Assembly (NCBI RefSeq): GCF_019242955.1
Contig: NZ_CP066129.1
Location: forward strand, 2,790,001-2,854,000
From: Morganella morganii
GTDB taxonomy: Bacteria; Pseudomonadota; Gammaproteobacteria; Enterobacterales; Enterobacteriaceae
Length of the DNA: 64,000 bases
Reading direction: 5' to 3'
The notes below the pieces were generated by a model. That model was not told where the DNA came from. It did no database searches and was given only the letters and a program-made list of their open reading frames with translations. Every line of letters starts with the position of its first letter. The stretch's first letter is position 1. The position numbers and the translations under genes are program-made. Below are positions 52,445-62,072 of the stretch, one piece after another.

Positions 52445-52875
52445 CAGATACCTCTGACTTTGTATTGTCATTCTGTTTTTTAAAATAAATACCATTTTTA
52501 TATTATATATTACTTGCCTGTTTATAACTAACTGAAACGATATACATTACATTTTCAATTTTATTTGTTTATTTCATTATTTTCATTTCTGCTGAGTATT
52601 TATCAGCAGATAACCGTATTTTTACCCGCAATAATAGTACGGTTCCCGGCTCAGATTATCATTTTCGGGCTATAATCGTTTAATACGTTTATCCACTGAT
52701 AGCCTGAGGTGTGGTGATAGCCCCTCTTCACCGCAAAATTATTTGGCCTTTACGGAGCGTTATCAGGCGGTATAATTATCAGGAATTATTAATTCAGAAG
52801 ACAGCGCCACCGCTGACATTAACCTGCAAAGACATGCTGCAGGTACTAATTTCAATCCACAGAGGCAGATAAATA
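52445..52875. other. AT-rich gap without a convincing gene
   Basis: About 430 bases. A 20-base-type promoter with a TATAAT-like box (ggctataatcg near 52668) lies ahead of the next plus-strand gene. No ORF of note. Confidence 0.4.
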
Positions 52876-53226
52876 ATGGTTTCTCCCGATCTCCGAAACG
52901 CAAAATTACGGTGTACGGCCGGCACAACAGATATACTGGGCCATCTCATTATATGGCTTTTACTGTCCATTGTTACGTTTGGGCTCGCCATGATGGTGTT
53001 TCCGTATTACCTCATAAAATTTATCCTGAACAATACTGAGGTTGTCGATAAACGTGATAACACCAGAATTTGCCGCCTCAAATGTGAGATAAGTCTTTCT
53101 GGAATGATCGGTTACATCATACTGTGGACAATTCTGTCGATAATCACATTCGGGATTTTATATTTTGTATTTTTATACAAAGTTTATGCACACTGCCTGG
53201 ATAAAACAACATTTACTGAACTTTGA
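52876..53226 (+). CDS. Small membrane protein (DUF6693/DUF898-like)
   Basis: 116 residues with two long hydrophobic regions, LGHLIIWLLLSIVTFGLAMMVFPYYLIKFILN and IGYIILWTILSIITFGILYFVFLYKVYAHCL. The near-repeat I-W-x-L-L-S-I-V/I-T-F-G shows an internal duplication. Seen in small membrane families such as DUF6693 or DUF898. Function unknown. Confidence 0.7.
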   Translation: MVSPDLRNAKLRCTAGTTDILGHLIIWLLLSIVTFGLAMMVFPYYLIKFILNNTEVVDKRDNTRICRLKCEISLSGMIGYIILWTILSIITFGILYFVFLYKVYAHCLDKTTFTEL

Positions 53227-53540
53227 TTTTCTCAGTAAAAACCGGATAGCCTTTATGGTTATCTGGTTTTGTTCCGCAAACATATGCACAGAAAAGATCT
53301 GCATCAGCGGATAGTCACAGAAACTGGGGAGATCATTGGGAAATGGCATCAGAAAACGACTCCCCGCCAGAACCAGCACAGCGTTGCCGGAGGGGGAATT
53401 TTTAAATTCATTGCTTACGTGAATCATTTCAAGCAATTGTATCATGATTGTACAATAAGATTGTGTTATTCTATGCTTGAATATCAATAGGCTACCGAAA
53501 AATGTGATATGATATTGTGAAAGATATTAAGGCCATGAAC

Positions 53541-54098
53541 ATGAATATGTACAATAATGACGATACAAAAAAATTAGTGTTTGCTGATTTTGCCAGATAC
53601 TGCAATAAACTAACATTTTATTCGTTTTATAGAACATTCAGAAAAAATGAGTCATTTAATTTTTTATTCTGGTTCAGATTGAGTAATCACAGAAATAAAG
53701 CAATCCGGAAGCTATCACGATTCTTTTATAGGAAAAAATGCAGAAAGTTTAACATATTCCTTCCTGTTGAGACATCTATTGGTGGCGGCTTATACATTGG
53801 ACATATAACCGTTGGCGGTATATGTATTAATCCGACAGCAATCATTGGTGAAAACGTTAATATAAGCCATCAAATAACGATAGGGTCAAATAAAGGGAAA
53901 GCAGCAAATATTGGAAACAATGTTTATATTGCACCACATACTTGTATTATTGAAAATGTATCTATTGGAAATAATGTTAAAATTGGAGCTGGCTCTGTTG
54001 TTGTGCATGATATCCCTGATAATGTAACTGCTGTTGGTGTTCCCGCAATGATAGTAAAAAACAAAAAGAACAATGCTCTTTCATTAAATTTAATGTAG
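53541..54098 (+). CDS. Hexapeptide-repeat (left-handed beta helix) acetyltransferase
   Basis: About 185 residues, of the serine O-acetyltransferase-like/LbH class. After a basic helical N-terminus come repeats: IGGGLYIGHITVGGICINPTAIIGENVNISHQITIGSNKGKAANIGNNVYIAPHTCIIENVSIGNNVKIGAGSVV and VTAVGVPAMIV. The start is uncertain: GTG 53517, ATG 53535 and ATG 53541 are in frame; the aagg element suits 53541. AT-rich codon use and neighbouring glycosyltransferase suggest surface polysaccharide modification gained by transfer. Confidence 0.82.
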   Translation: MNMYNNDDTKKLVFADFARYCNKLTFYSFYRTFRKNESFNFLFWFRLSNHRNKAIRKLSRFFYRKKCRKFNIFLPVETSIGGGLYIGHITVGGICINPTAIIGENVNISHQITIGSNKGKAANIGNNVYIAPHTCIIENVSIGNNVKIGAGSVVVHDIPDNVTAVGVPAMIVKNKKNNALSLNLM

Positions 54099-54135
54099 AA
54101 TTAATGTAGTTTACAATATTACAGGAAAAGATAGA

Positions 54136-55278
54136 ATGAAATTATTACATTTGATTAATTTACAAGGATTTGGTGGTGCCGAACGTCTCTTTCTGGAATA
54201 TTTAAAAAACAGCTCTTTTGATAATGAAATATTATGCACCAGCAACAGTATAAATAAAAACATAAAAGATGAAGTATCATCATTAAGAATTAAATTCTCA
54301 AACTTTATCGGTAATACAAAAATAAAATACCCAACATTTTTAAGAAAAATTGCATTAGTCCAAAAAATAAAGAAAAGTAAGGCTGATATAACTATCATTT
54401 GGGATTTTATACCACGATTACCATACAAGCCCCAAAATACAACTTTAGTTTACTATGACCATGGTTGCTCCTGGCAGTATGAAGCCAATGAAAAAACCAT
54501 ATCTTTTTTTAAAAAGTTAGATTGTGCCATTGCTGTTTCTGACGCATCAAAAAGAGTCATGGAATTAAGATTTAATCTGTCATGCCCGATAAATACGGTA
54601 ATAAACCGGTTGCCAATAAAACCATTGCTATCATCTAAAATGATTAACAATGAAAAACCTATTACTTTGGGAGTCGCCTCCCGGCTGGTTGGCCTTAAGG
54701 GTATTGGAATTGCAATTCTGTGTATTAAATCTCTTGCAGATCAGGGAACAGATGCAAGGTTAATTATAGCCGGAGATGGTGAACAAAAGGATGACCTAAT
54801 AAAGTTAGTTATTAAATTAGGGTTAGAGGAAAAAATTAAATTCATTGGCTATCAGGATGATATGAAAAAATTTTACTCCTCTATTGATATATATATCAGT
54901 ACACCCGTTGCTGAGGCCTTCGGCTTATCATGTATTGAAGCTATGTCAAATGGTGTACCAGTCATATTCCCTTTATTGAATGGACAACCAGAAGCAGTAA
55001 GAGATAAAATATGTGGTATTGGTATCGTCCCGGATATTTCAGCAGAAGAATACTACAAAGAAACAGGGATAAATATTAACTTTCCTCATGATGTCTATGA
55101 TCCTGTTAACGATTGTCTTGTACCGCCTAAATTAATTGATCCTCAAAAATGTACATCAGCAATTATGAATATCATTGAAGATTATGAACAATTTAGCAAA
55201 AGTGCGCTGGAGTGGTCTAAAGAAACCATGAATTATGACCTGTTCATTAAAGAATTTGAATCTGCTATAAGAAAATAA
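54136..55278 (+). CDS. Glycosyltransferase family 4
   Basis: 380 residues, GT-B fold. N-terminal MKLLHLINLQGFGGAERLFLEYL is the acceptor-side start. The C-terminal donor domain has ITLGVASRLVGLKGIGIAI, LIIAGDGEQKDDLIKL, KIKFIGYQDDMKKFYSSIDIYISTPVAEAFGLSCIEAMSNGVPVIF with the E-x7-E motif. It would add a sugar to lipopolysaccharide or capsule. It follows the acetyltransferase after 37 bases, probably one transcript. AT-rich. Confidence 0.87.
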   Translation: MKLLHLINLQGFGGAERLFLEYLKNSSFDNEILCTSNSINKNIKDEVSSLRIKFSNFIGNTKIKYPTFLRKIALVQKIKKSKADITIIWDFIPRLPYKPQNTTLVYYDHGCSWQYEANEKTISFFKKLDCAIAVSDASKRVMELRFNLSCPINTVINRLPIKPLLSSKMINNEKPITLGVASRLVGLKGIGIAILCIKSLADQGTDARLIIAGDGEQKDDLIKLVIKLGLEEKIKFIGYQDDMKKFYSSIDIYISTPVAEAFGLSCIEAMSNGVPVIFPLLNGQPEAVRDKICGIGIVPDISAEEYYKETGININFPHDVYDPVNDCLVPPKLIDPQKCTSAIMNIIEDYEQFSKSALEWSKETMNYDLFIKEFESAIRK

Positions 55279-55502
55279 GTCACGAAATTATAGCGGTATG
55301 CACATATACCGCTATAATTACCCATCAGAATTACCCTATACGATACCGCCCCGATTACATTAGCATTAACAACTAATACTGATAAACTATTCACCATATT
55401 TTCTGTCGTTCAGGAAAATTATGGCTATGAGCACCTGTCGCAACAGTGTAGCTATGCCCTTCAGCTGAATTAGTACCCGACGTACACGCCGCCGGTCCGC
55501 CT

Positions 55503-55965
55503 TCACCAGCAGGAACTCCCTCCATGGCTTATTGTCTTAGTCCCGTAATCAAAGCTTGATGTAAATCCTGAAAAACCATAACTGTGTGCAGGCAAATGCG
55601 CAGTTGTCAGCGTAATATTGTCATTTCCGCTGCTGTTCACCAACCGGATAGTTTTATTTTCACCGATAGACGATCACTTGGAGCCCGGAAACAGGCTGTC
55701 CGGGTTCTTGCTTTGTGCAAACCAGATCACCACACCTACCGGGTAAATAATGTCGATATTAACAGCTTTTTGTAATGCCTCAGTAATCGCTTTCTGGCTC
55801 ATGGTGTTGTTGTTGATGTCCCGGTTGTCTGGGCCACTGCGTTTTTGTCCGGTTTATTTTCCGGATCTGTGGCGAGAGCACATCCTCCCACAGCATATAG
55901 TTACCTTTATTATGAAGAATATCGCTGTTCCCGGCCATGTAGAGCTGTTGATGTTTATAGAGGTA
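55503..55965 (-). pseudogene. Tail-fibre (collar-domain) gene fragment, copy A
   Basis: On the minus strand the DNA reads INNNTMSQKAITEALQKAVN, YPVGVVIWFAQSKNPDSLFPGSK, a stop, then IGENKTIRLVNSSGNDNITL, AHLPAHSYGFSGFTSSFDYG. This is the collar-type region of phage tail fibres (F-P-G-x-x-W...IGE, PAHSH). A stop and missing ends mark it as a relic. A ~60-base block (cgtaatcaaagcttgatg and around) recurs at 58110 in copy B. Confidence 0.68.
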
Positions 55966-55999
55966 AAAGTATGTCTGTGGTATACTTTTATTAATTAAT

Positions 56000-57994
56000 A
56001 TGAATAACAGCTTAACTATTATGTCAATTAAATACAGATCAGATATCGATGGATTAAGAGCAATTGCTGTTCTCTTCGTTGTGATATTCCATAGCTATGA
56101 TAATTTAATTCCATCCGGGTTTATTGGTGTTGATATATTTTTTGTCATATCCGGATTTTTAATTTCATCAATAATAAGACAGCAACTTATTGATAATAGC
56201 TTTTCATTTTCTGATTTTTACAGGCGCCGTCTCTGGCGGTTACAGCCTGCACTGCTATTGGTAATGCTGTTTGTTTTGGTGATAACATCAATACTTTATT
56301 TACCCGATGATTATATTGATGCTATGAATAGTGAGAAATACACCTCATTATTCTTATCTAATCAGTATTTTTCCCGTGTAACGACAAGTTATGCCGCACA
56401 GGGTTCTGTATATCTTCCGCTTTTGCATACCTGGTCACTGGCGATTGAATGGCAATGGTATCTCTTTATGCCGCCAGCGTTATTCTTGTTACATAGATTA
56501 TGTCATCGTTATCATTTTAACAAAGCAGGTATTGTTTTATTAATTTCTTTATTAACCATGGCTTTATCATTATATTTATCAAGTAATTACCCAACCAAAA
56601 GCTACTACTTATTCTCAACCCGGATCTTTGAGTTTATGATTGGGGTGATTATTTCTTATATACCTCAAACAAAAAAACGAAGAAAAACAACAGATAATAT
56701 ACTATCTATATTTTCTTTTTTTATATTATTATTTATAGCAATCAGTGATTCCGTATTGCCCGGGTATCCTAACCTTTATACTATAGGCGTTTGTATCTGT
56801 GCGGCAATCATTATCTACACCGGAAAAAACAAAACCATCATAAATAAAGTACTTTCAATAAATATGATTGTTTTTATTGGTACCATATCATACTCCCTTT
56901 ATTTATGGCATTGGCCTGTTTTTGCTGCAGCACGTTATATCGGTTATTTCGAAACTGATACCGAAAAATTATCAGCCATACTAATTACACTAATTTTATC
57001 TTATATTTCCTATAGTTACATTGAAAATAAATTCAGAAAATCCAAACTAAACTTCAAGTATACCGTTTTGATTTTATTCGTTATTCCTGTGATCACTTCA
57101 TTAGTGTTCAGTAAAGTTACTGAAAAAAACACCGGATTCAGTTTCAGACTCGGAACTGAGTATCTGAAAATGGAAAAAGCACTGAAAGATCATCAGTATG
57201 AAAATCGTTCATTATGTCTTAGTAATGATAGTGTAGTAGCCGATGGTGTCTGCCATACAGGAAAGAAAAACGCGGATAAAAAAGCATTTTTATTTGGTGA
57301 CTCACACTCCAATCATTTTTGGGGATTTATGGATGTCGTCGGAAAAGATGCCAATATGGATGTAAAAGCACAAGCAACGTCATCCTGTCTGACGCTACCG
57401 GGCGTCTACCTTTACGACTGGTGGAATTATAAAAATACTGTGTACCAACGCTGCTATGATGATACCCAAAAATATTATGATGAAGTGAAAGCAGGGAATT
57501 ATGATTATGTCATTATTGCTGAGGTCTGGGCTAACTATGCCGGCGATAATGTAATTAATCAGATAGGTGATACAAGAACTGTAAAAGAATCCAGATCACG
57601 TACAGAAAAAGCACTACGGGAGGCGCTGAATATCATTACAGAATCTGGTGCAAAACCGGTTATTTTCAAAGCCATCAACCCAATGCCACAGAATTTTATG
57701 ACTTGTTTTTACCAGAATGTAAAATTGCGTCGTGATTACCGGAATAACAATTGTAATTCCGGCACATTTAACGGCGATGAACAAGAATGGTTCAGTCAGC
57801 TATTTGTGACACTTAAAAAAGAGTACCCTTCACTGGTAGTGATTGACCCTAAAGATACTCAATGTGATAACGGATCCTGTCTGACAGATATTGACGGTAT
57901 TCCTGTTTACCGTGATGTCGGACATTTAACCGACTATGCATCAGTTATTTTTGGAAAATGGTATTTAGATAAATACCAAAATCCATTTAAGTAA
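56000..57994 (+). CDS. Acyltransferase 3-SGNH fusion (OafA-like O-antigen acetyltransferase)
   Basis: 664 residues (or 657 from the second ATG at 56021). N-terminal acyltransferase-3 domain with SDIDGLRAIAVLFVVIFHSYDNLIPSGFIGVDIFFVISGFLISSII, about ten membrane helices, and SYSLYLWHWPVFAAARYI. The C-terminal periplasmic SGNH domain has FLFGDSHSNHFWG and a DVGHLTDYAS segment with the D-x-x-H pair. It acetylates lipopolysaccharide or capsule sugars. It is AT-rich and flanked by tail-fibre relics, like the cargo acyltransferase of the intact prophage. Confidence 0.93.
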   Translation: MNNSLTIMSIKYRSDIDGLRAIAVLFVVIFHSYDNLIPSGFIGVDIFFVISGFLISSIIRQQLIDNSFSFSDFYRRRLWRLQPALLLVMLFVLVITSILYLPDDYIDAMNSEKYTSLFLSNQYFSRVTTSYAAQGSVYLPLLHTWSLAIEWQWYLFMPPALFLLHRLCHRYHFNKAGIVLLISLLTMALSLYLSSNYPTKSYYLFSTRIFEFMIGVIISYIPQTKKRRKTTDNILSIFSFFILLFIAISDSVLPGYPNLYTIGVCICAAIIIYTGKNKTIINKVLSINMIVFIGTISYSLYLWHWPVFAAARYIGYFETDTEKLSAILITLILSYISYSYIENKFRKSKLNFKYTVLILFVIPVITSLVFSKVTEKNTGFSFRLGTEYLKMEKALKDHQYENRSLCLSNDSVVADGVCHTGKKNADKKAFLFGDSHSNHFWGFMDVVGKDANMDVKAQATSSCLTLPGVYLYDWWNYKNTVYQRCYDDTQKYYDEVKAGNYDYVIIAEVWANYAGDNVINQIGDTRTVKESRSRTEKALREALNIITESGAKPVIFKAINPMPQNFMTCFYQNVKLRRDYRNNNCNSGTFNGDEQEWFSQLFVTLKKEYPSLVVIDPKDTQCDNGSCLTDIDGIPVYRDVGHLTDYASVIFGKWYLDKYQNPFK

Positions 57995-58044
57995 TTCAAA
58001 CCAGCAATGAAGGGTTATGCCCTTCATTGCTTTATCTTATCAGC

Positions 58045-58518
58045 TTACCCGCCCCATCCATCCGCATAATATAAGTTTTTACTACAGACACCGAAGAGCC
58101 ACTGTAAGTATCCCGTAATCAAAGCTTGATGCAAACCCTCAAAATTATGATCGTGAGCAGATAAATGTACGGTTGTCAGATTGTGCTTTTGAATAGCTGC
58201 AACCGGCGGGCAGATAATTAGCCGGTAACTGAAATTTCTTATCGCTTTCACCTTGGGCATAGGCACAGATATCACCGTTGGTCATATCCGCTTTCAGTTC
58301 CGCCTGTATGCTACCGGCATACTGGAAAGCTGTATTTCTCTTACTACACCGGCAATATCATAAAATATACTATTCATCTTCCTGTGTTCGATATCTTTGG
58401 CCGCCTGATCGGTCGCCTGGTCATGCTCATAATCGTAGTGATAGCCCTGAATATAAGACAGTGAATCATCAGCCTGTACTTCATCAGGCATAACGATGCG
58501 ATCCCCTTTGTGTTGCAA
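58045..58518 (-). pseudogene. Tail-fibre gene fragment, copy B
   Basis: The upper part (58294-58518) encodes a tail-fibre-like N-terminus: MQHKGDRIVMPDEVQADDSLSYIQGYHYDYE...DIEHRKMNSIFYDIAGVVREIQ. The lower part (58045-58275) has LTTVHLSAHDHNFEGLHQALITG, which is the copy A collar region out of frame. Deletions, shifts and loss of the middle show it is not functional. It shares the ~60-base block with copy A. Confidence 0.65.
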
Positions 58519-58742
58519 AGAGGATTTTAAATTTATTTATTATTATATTGATATCAATAGGTTAACACCATTTTACACAAAAAATCAAGGGAATAGATTT
58601 AGACTATATATCAATAAGTTAACTATAACACTCACCAAGAAGTTAAATTATATCCGTTTGTAGTATCAACAGCATACAGATGATCATGGTATAATATTGT
58701 GAAAATACAATTGCTTTTTAATTATAGAATGAGAATGTTTTT

Positions 58743-59825
58743 ATGGGTTCATCGGTGAAACTTGCATATCTTGATTCGCTAAGGGGAATAGCCAGTATTG
58801 TTGTTGTTATTTCACATATAACACTACTTTATTTTCCTTATCTGCATAATTTTGGAGAATCTAAAATACCAGAAGACTACGTTATACAATCATGGCTCCA
58901 TAATAGCCCCTTTGGTTTTTTTTATTCTGGCTCTACAGCTGTATATATCTTCTTTGTAATGAGCGGAATAGTGCTAAGTATAGGAGCTTCAAAGTATTCA
59001 ACTAGTACTGGAAAGTTAATAATATCGAGGTATGTCAGATTAGCAATACCTGCAGCTGCATCATGTATAATAGCTTACTTCATGATATCTATCATTCGTA
59101 TATACAATATAAGCATTGATGATAATTTAATTAATAAATCACTCTCTGTAGATAATCCGGGTATACTTAATGCAATTTATTATGGTGCAGTACGTTCTGT
59201 ATTTTACCTTCGAGGTTCAATAGAATATAACCCTGTTTTATGGACTATGGCTATTGAGTTTTATAGTTCCATATTTTTGTATATCTCATACAGAACAAAA
59301 AAACCTATTATTTCAATGAGTATATTCTCCGCTTTATGCTCAATAATAAGCTTTAATATATTTTGTGGAATATTTTGCTTTCTTATTGGCATGTTAATAT
59401 TTAAAAATATAAAAAACCTCCCAAACAAAATTAATTTACCATTAATTTTTATCGGCATATATTTTTCTGGCATTCACTCAGACTCGTCAAGTTATTATAT
59501 ATTTACCTTATTTTTTGGTAAATACACATACACACTGTTAAATGCTATCGCCGGTGTCATATTTGTTTACGTTGTAGTCTCAAGTCCAGGTATAAAAAAA
59601 GTATTATCAGCAAAAATATTGCAAAAATTAGGAAAACTATCATTCCCAATTTATTTAGTACATTGGAGTGCTATATATATAGTATCAAATACATTAATAC
59701 TGGCAGGTATAAATAACACGGCAATATCGATAGTATTATCGATAGTCTTAACACTATTGATATCAATGTTGTTTTTTTATATTGACAAATTATCCATAAG
59801 CATATCTAAAGCATTTAAACGATAA
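58743..59825 (+). CDS. Acyltransferase 3 family membrane protein
   Basis: 360 residues, about ten hydrophobic helices. MGSSVKLAYLDSLRGIASIVVVISHITLLYFPY gives the family R..A...V...H pattern, followed by GSTAVYIFFVMSGIVLSIG, YNPVLWTMAIEFYSSIFLYI and GKLSFPIYLVHWSAIYIV. No SGNH domain. Strongly AT-rich. It lies between a tail-fibre relic and an FI-T relic, the same place as the cargo gene in the intact prophage, so it is probably the surviving cargo of the second prophage. Confidence 0.88.
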   Translation: MGSSVKLAYLDSLRGIASIVVVISHITLLYFPYLHNFGESKIPEDYVIQSWLHNSPFGFFYSGSTAVYIFFVMSGIVLSIGASKYSTSTGKLIISRYVRLAIPAAASCIIAYFMISIIRIYNISIDDNLINKSLSVDNPGILNAIYYGAVRSVFYLRGSIEYNPVLWTMAIEFYSSIFLYISYRTKKPIISMSIFSALCSIISFNIFCGIFCFLIGMLIFKNIKNLPNKINLPLIFIGIYFSGIHSDSSSYYIFTLFFGKYTYTLLNAIAGVIFVYVVVSSPGIKKVLSAKILQKLGKLSFPIYLVHWSAIYIVSNTLILAGINNTAISIVLSIVLTLLISMLFFYIDKLSISISKAFKR

Positions 59826-60332
59826 TAAGTATAGCAAACCAATAATTTGGTTTGCTATATGCGAATCTTAATAACTGCATATTGATATCCCGTAATGAAG
59901 AAGGAAAGAGGTCACATCGATGCCGTTTTAACACATAGCCACCATGTAAAATCCGAATGGGAAAAACAACATTTACTTTCAGAAGCAAAAAATAAAATTG
60001 CAGTATGCTGTGGATTCAGGTGTCGCGACTAAGCACCAGATCTTACCGCGTCAGAGGCACTTTACCTTTGTTGGCATCATTCTCCGTATAGCTGAAACTG
60101 AAGATATCCGGATGCACATATAGAAATGGCTTGTTATGTTATACGAACAGACAACTAAGACAAACACTGGGATTAACTATACCGCTATCAAAGTGCAAAA
60201 AAATGCAATGCTTCAGCGTTTCCTGCTGGCGAAGAAAAAAGCCGGGCAGGTTGTCACCAGGCCTATCTGGTTCATTTATTGAAGAGAGACTCCTTAGGGA
60301 GTCTTTTCTATGCCCGCAATGTCAGAATTAAT
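59826..60332 (+). other. Gap with degraded prophage DNA
   Basis: About 500 bases without an intact gene. A short frame at ~60140-60280 reads YEQTTKTNTGINYTAIKVQKNAMLQRFLLAKKKAGQVVTRPIWFIY, not recognised. The stretch leads into the relic late promoter at 60333. Confidence 0.4.
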
Positions 60333-60358
60333 TGTTGTATTCCCGCCTTCTGCAACAC
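60333..60358 (+). promoter_or_regulatory. Relic Ogr-type late-promoter site ahead of FI fragment
   Basis: Third copy of TGTTGTA-N13-CAACAC. It lies the same way relative to the decayed FI start as the intact site at 10231, with further likeness downstream (acaccg..gacacgac..). Confidence 0.7.
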
Positions 60359-60430
60359 CGGCGACACGACACAATGCCACATCAGTGACATCAGTGACAT
60401 CATAGAAAATCTCAATAAAGGGAATTTCTG

Positions 60431-60850
60431 TATCACAAAAATATCACCACGGTGTACGCGTTATTGAGCACAATCACGATATCCGGCCAATCCACAGCGG
60501 GCCGGACAAATGGACGCAAAGCAACAACTCACAGTTGCCCTCACTCGCGAAATGAGCCCCTCCGGCAACCAGACACGACAACAGGTTGAAGCGCTTAAAC
60601 GTGCATAACATGAAGCCAGTCAATTGAAAAATAGGTTTGAACAACTACAGCTATCCACCCAGCAACTGCAACGGCAGGAACAGCACCTGCGCCACAACAT
60701 CGAGCAGGAAAAGCGCATGGGACAGCTATCAGAAGACGATGGATGTCAGAAACAAAATGGCCGGCACAGGTACTGCGGCTATGGCAACGAGCTGACAATA
60801 TCCTCGCCGGTGATATTGACTACCAGCGCTGCCACTTTTGATTTTGATAC
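60431..60850 (+). pseudogene. Relic of a second P2-like prophage: FI 5' end fused to gene T fragments
   Basis: After a decayed ribosome site the reading YHHGVRVIEHNHDIRPI matches the start of sheath gpFI (YHHGVRVIEINDGTRPIR). It then jumps at a short shared run (caa-gcaacaactcac) into tape measure sequence: LTREMSPSGNQTRQQVEALKRA-stop, SQLKNRFEQLQLSTQQ, then by a second deletion LQRQEQHLRHNIEQEKRMG, YQKTMDVRNKMAGTGTAAMAT, and finally AGDID. Stops and shifts abound. The order matches genes FI to T at 10.3-13.3 kb, with at least three deletions. It ends beside the tRNA-Leu terminator. Confidence 0.85.
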
Positions 60851-60864
60851 ACGGAAAAGCAAAG

Positions 60865-60894
60865 AAAAAAGCCACCGCAAGGGTGGCTTTTTTT
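60865..60894 (-). terminator. Terminator of the tRNA operon
   Basis: AAAAAAGCCACC / GGTGGCTTTTTTT stem-loop with a gcaag loop, about 37 bases after tRNA-Leu on the minus strand. The symmetric A/T runs would also stop transcripts coming from the prophage relic. Confidence 0.85.
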
Positions 60895-60930
60895 AACTCT
60901 AACTCACTGATAAATCAATGAATTCTTATA

Positions 60931-61017
60931 TGGTGCCCAGAGCGGGACTTGAACCCGCACAGCCTTGCGGCCGAGGGATTTTAAATCCCTTGTGTCTACC
61001 GATTTCACCATCTGGGC
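60931..61017 (-). tRNA. leuZ: tRNA-Leu(TAA)
   Basis: An 87-base class II tRNA with encoded CCA: acceptor GCCCAGA pairs with TCTGGGC. The anticodon loop is in GGGATTTAAAATCCC with TAA, and the variable arm is CGGCCGCAAGGCTG. Third gene of the Gly-Cys-Leu tRNA operon. Confidence 0.97.
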
Positions 61018-61023
61018 TGAATA

Positions 61024-61097
61024 TGGAGGCGCGTCCCGGAGTCGAACCGAGGTACACGGATTTGCAATCCGCTGCATGGCCACTCTGCCAACGCGCC
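61024..61097 (-). tRNA. cysT: tRNA-Cys(GCA)
   Basis: 74 bases, acceptor GGCGCGT pairs with ACGCGCC before TCCA. The anticodon loop in CGGATTGCAAATCCG gives GCA. It lies 6 bases upstream of tRNA-Leu in transcription order. Confidence 0.97.
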
Positions 61098-61098
61098 T

Positions 61099-61174
<76 letters not shown>

Positions 61175-61316
61175 ATCTCTGAACTTACTGATTTACTTAT
61201 TTGTTTTCGTAAACCGCTGTGTCGTTCGGATGCGTTGCATTCTACTGATTTCACGCTGTGAGTCAACCGCTTAATTCATGAAAAATGATCGTTCGCTGTT
61301 TTTTACAGCACATCGA

Positions 61317-61865
61317 TCAGGCTTCGCTCAAATCCGCCCATGCAGCGCGTAAATATTGGAACATAGACCAGAAAGTCAGAATCATTGCAATGTAGAAAAG
61401 GACGAAAGCAGCAATTTCCGTCAGCTCATTCGGCCGCCAGATAAGCCCCACCAGCGCCACCATTTGTGCCGTGGTTTTTACTTTACCCATCCAGGAGACC
61501 GCGACGCTGTTACGTTTACCCAGTTCAGCCATCCATTCACGCAGTGATGAAATAATAATCTCGCGGGCAATCATTGTGATAGCAGGCAGTGTTATCCACC
61601 AGACTGCATAGTACTCTGTTACCAGTACCAGAGCGGTCGCAACCATGACTTTGTCCGCTACCGGATCCAGAAATGCGCCAAAACGGGTGGTTTGCTTTAA
61701 ACGGCGGGCCAGGAAGCCATCAAACCAGTCTGTCATCGCAGCAAGGACAAAAATAGCGGCGCTGACAACAGGCGCCCAGCTGAACGGCAAATAGAAGGCG
61801 AGGACAAAGAACGGTATCAGGATAACGCGAAACAGAGTCAGCCATGTAGGGATATTTAATCGCAT
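61317..61865 (-). CDS. pgsA: Phosphatidylglycerophosphate synthase PgsA
   Basis: Makes phosphatidylglycerol phosphate from CDP-diacylglycerol and glycerol 3-phosphate in the inner membrane. 182 residues, normal length. The CDP-alcohol phosphotransferase motif D-G-x2-A-R-x8-G-x3-D-x3-D is intact in [27 protein letters not shown]. It lies about 200 bases after uvrC and ahead of the tRNA genes, as in E. coli. Confidence 0.97.
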   Translation of the reverse strand: MRLNIPTWLTLFRVILIPFFVLAFYLPFSWAPVVSAAIFVLAAMTDWFDGFLARRLKQTTRFGAFLDPVADKVMVATALVLVTEYYAVWWITLPAITMIAREIIISSLREWMAELGKRNSVAVSWMGKVKTTAQMVALVGLIWRPNELTEIAAFVLFYIAMILTFWSMFQYLRAAWADLSEA

Positions 61866-62072
61866 AACGGAGCCATTATTTTATAAGTCAGATGAAAAAG
61901 CCGCTTGCGCATCTGCCGGCATATATTACCGCCCCGCTGATTCCGGGGCACGTTGCGTAATTTTCAGGTTCTGCGCAATCCTACCGGATACCACCATATT
62001 ACCACAGTTACAGATAACTCACCGCTGTTATTGAAAAAATTCTCACATCAACCATACATATAAGCCGAATCG

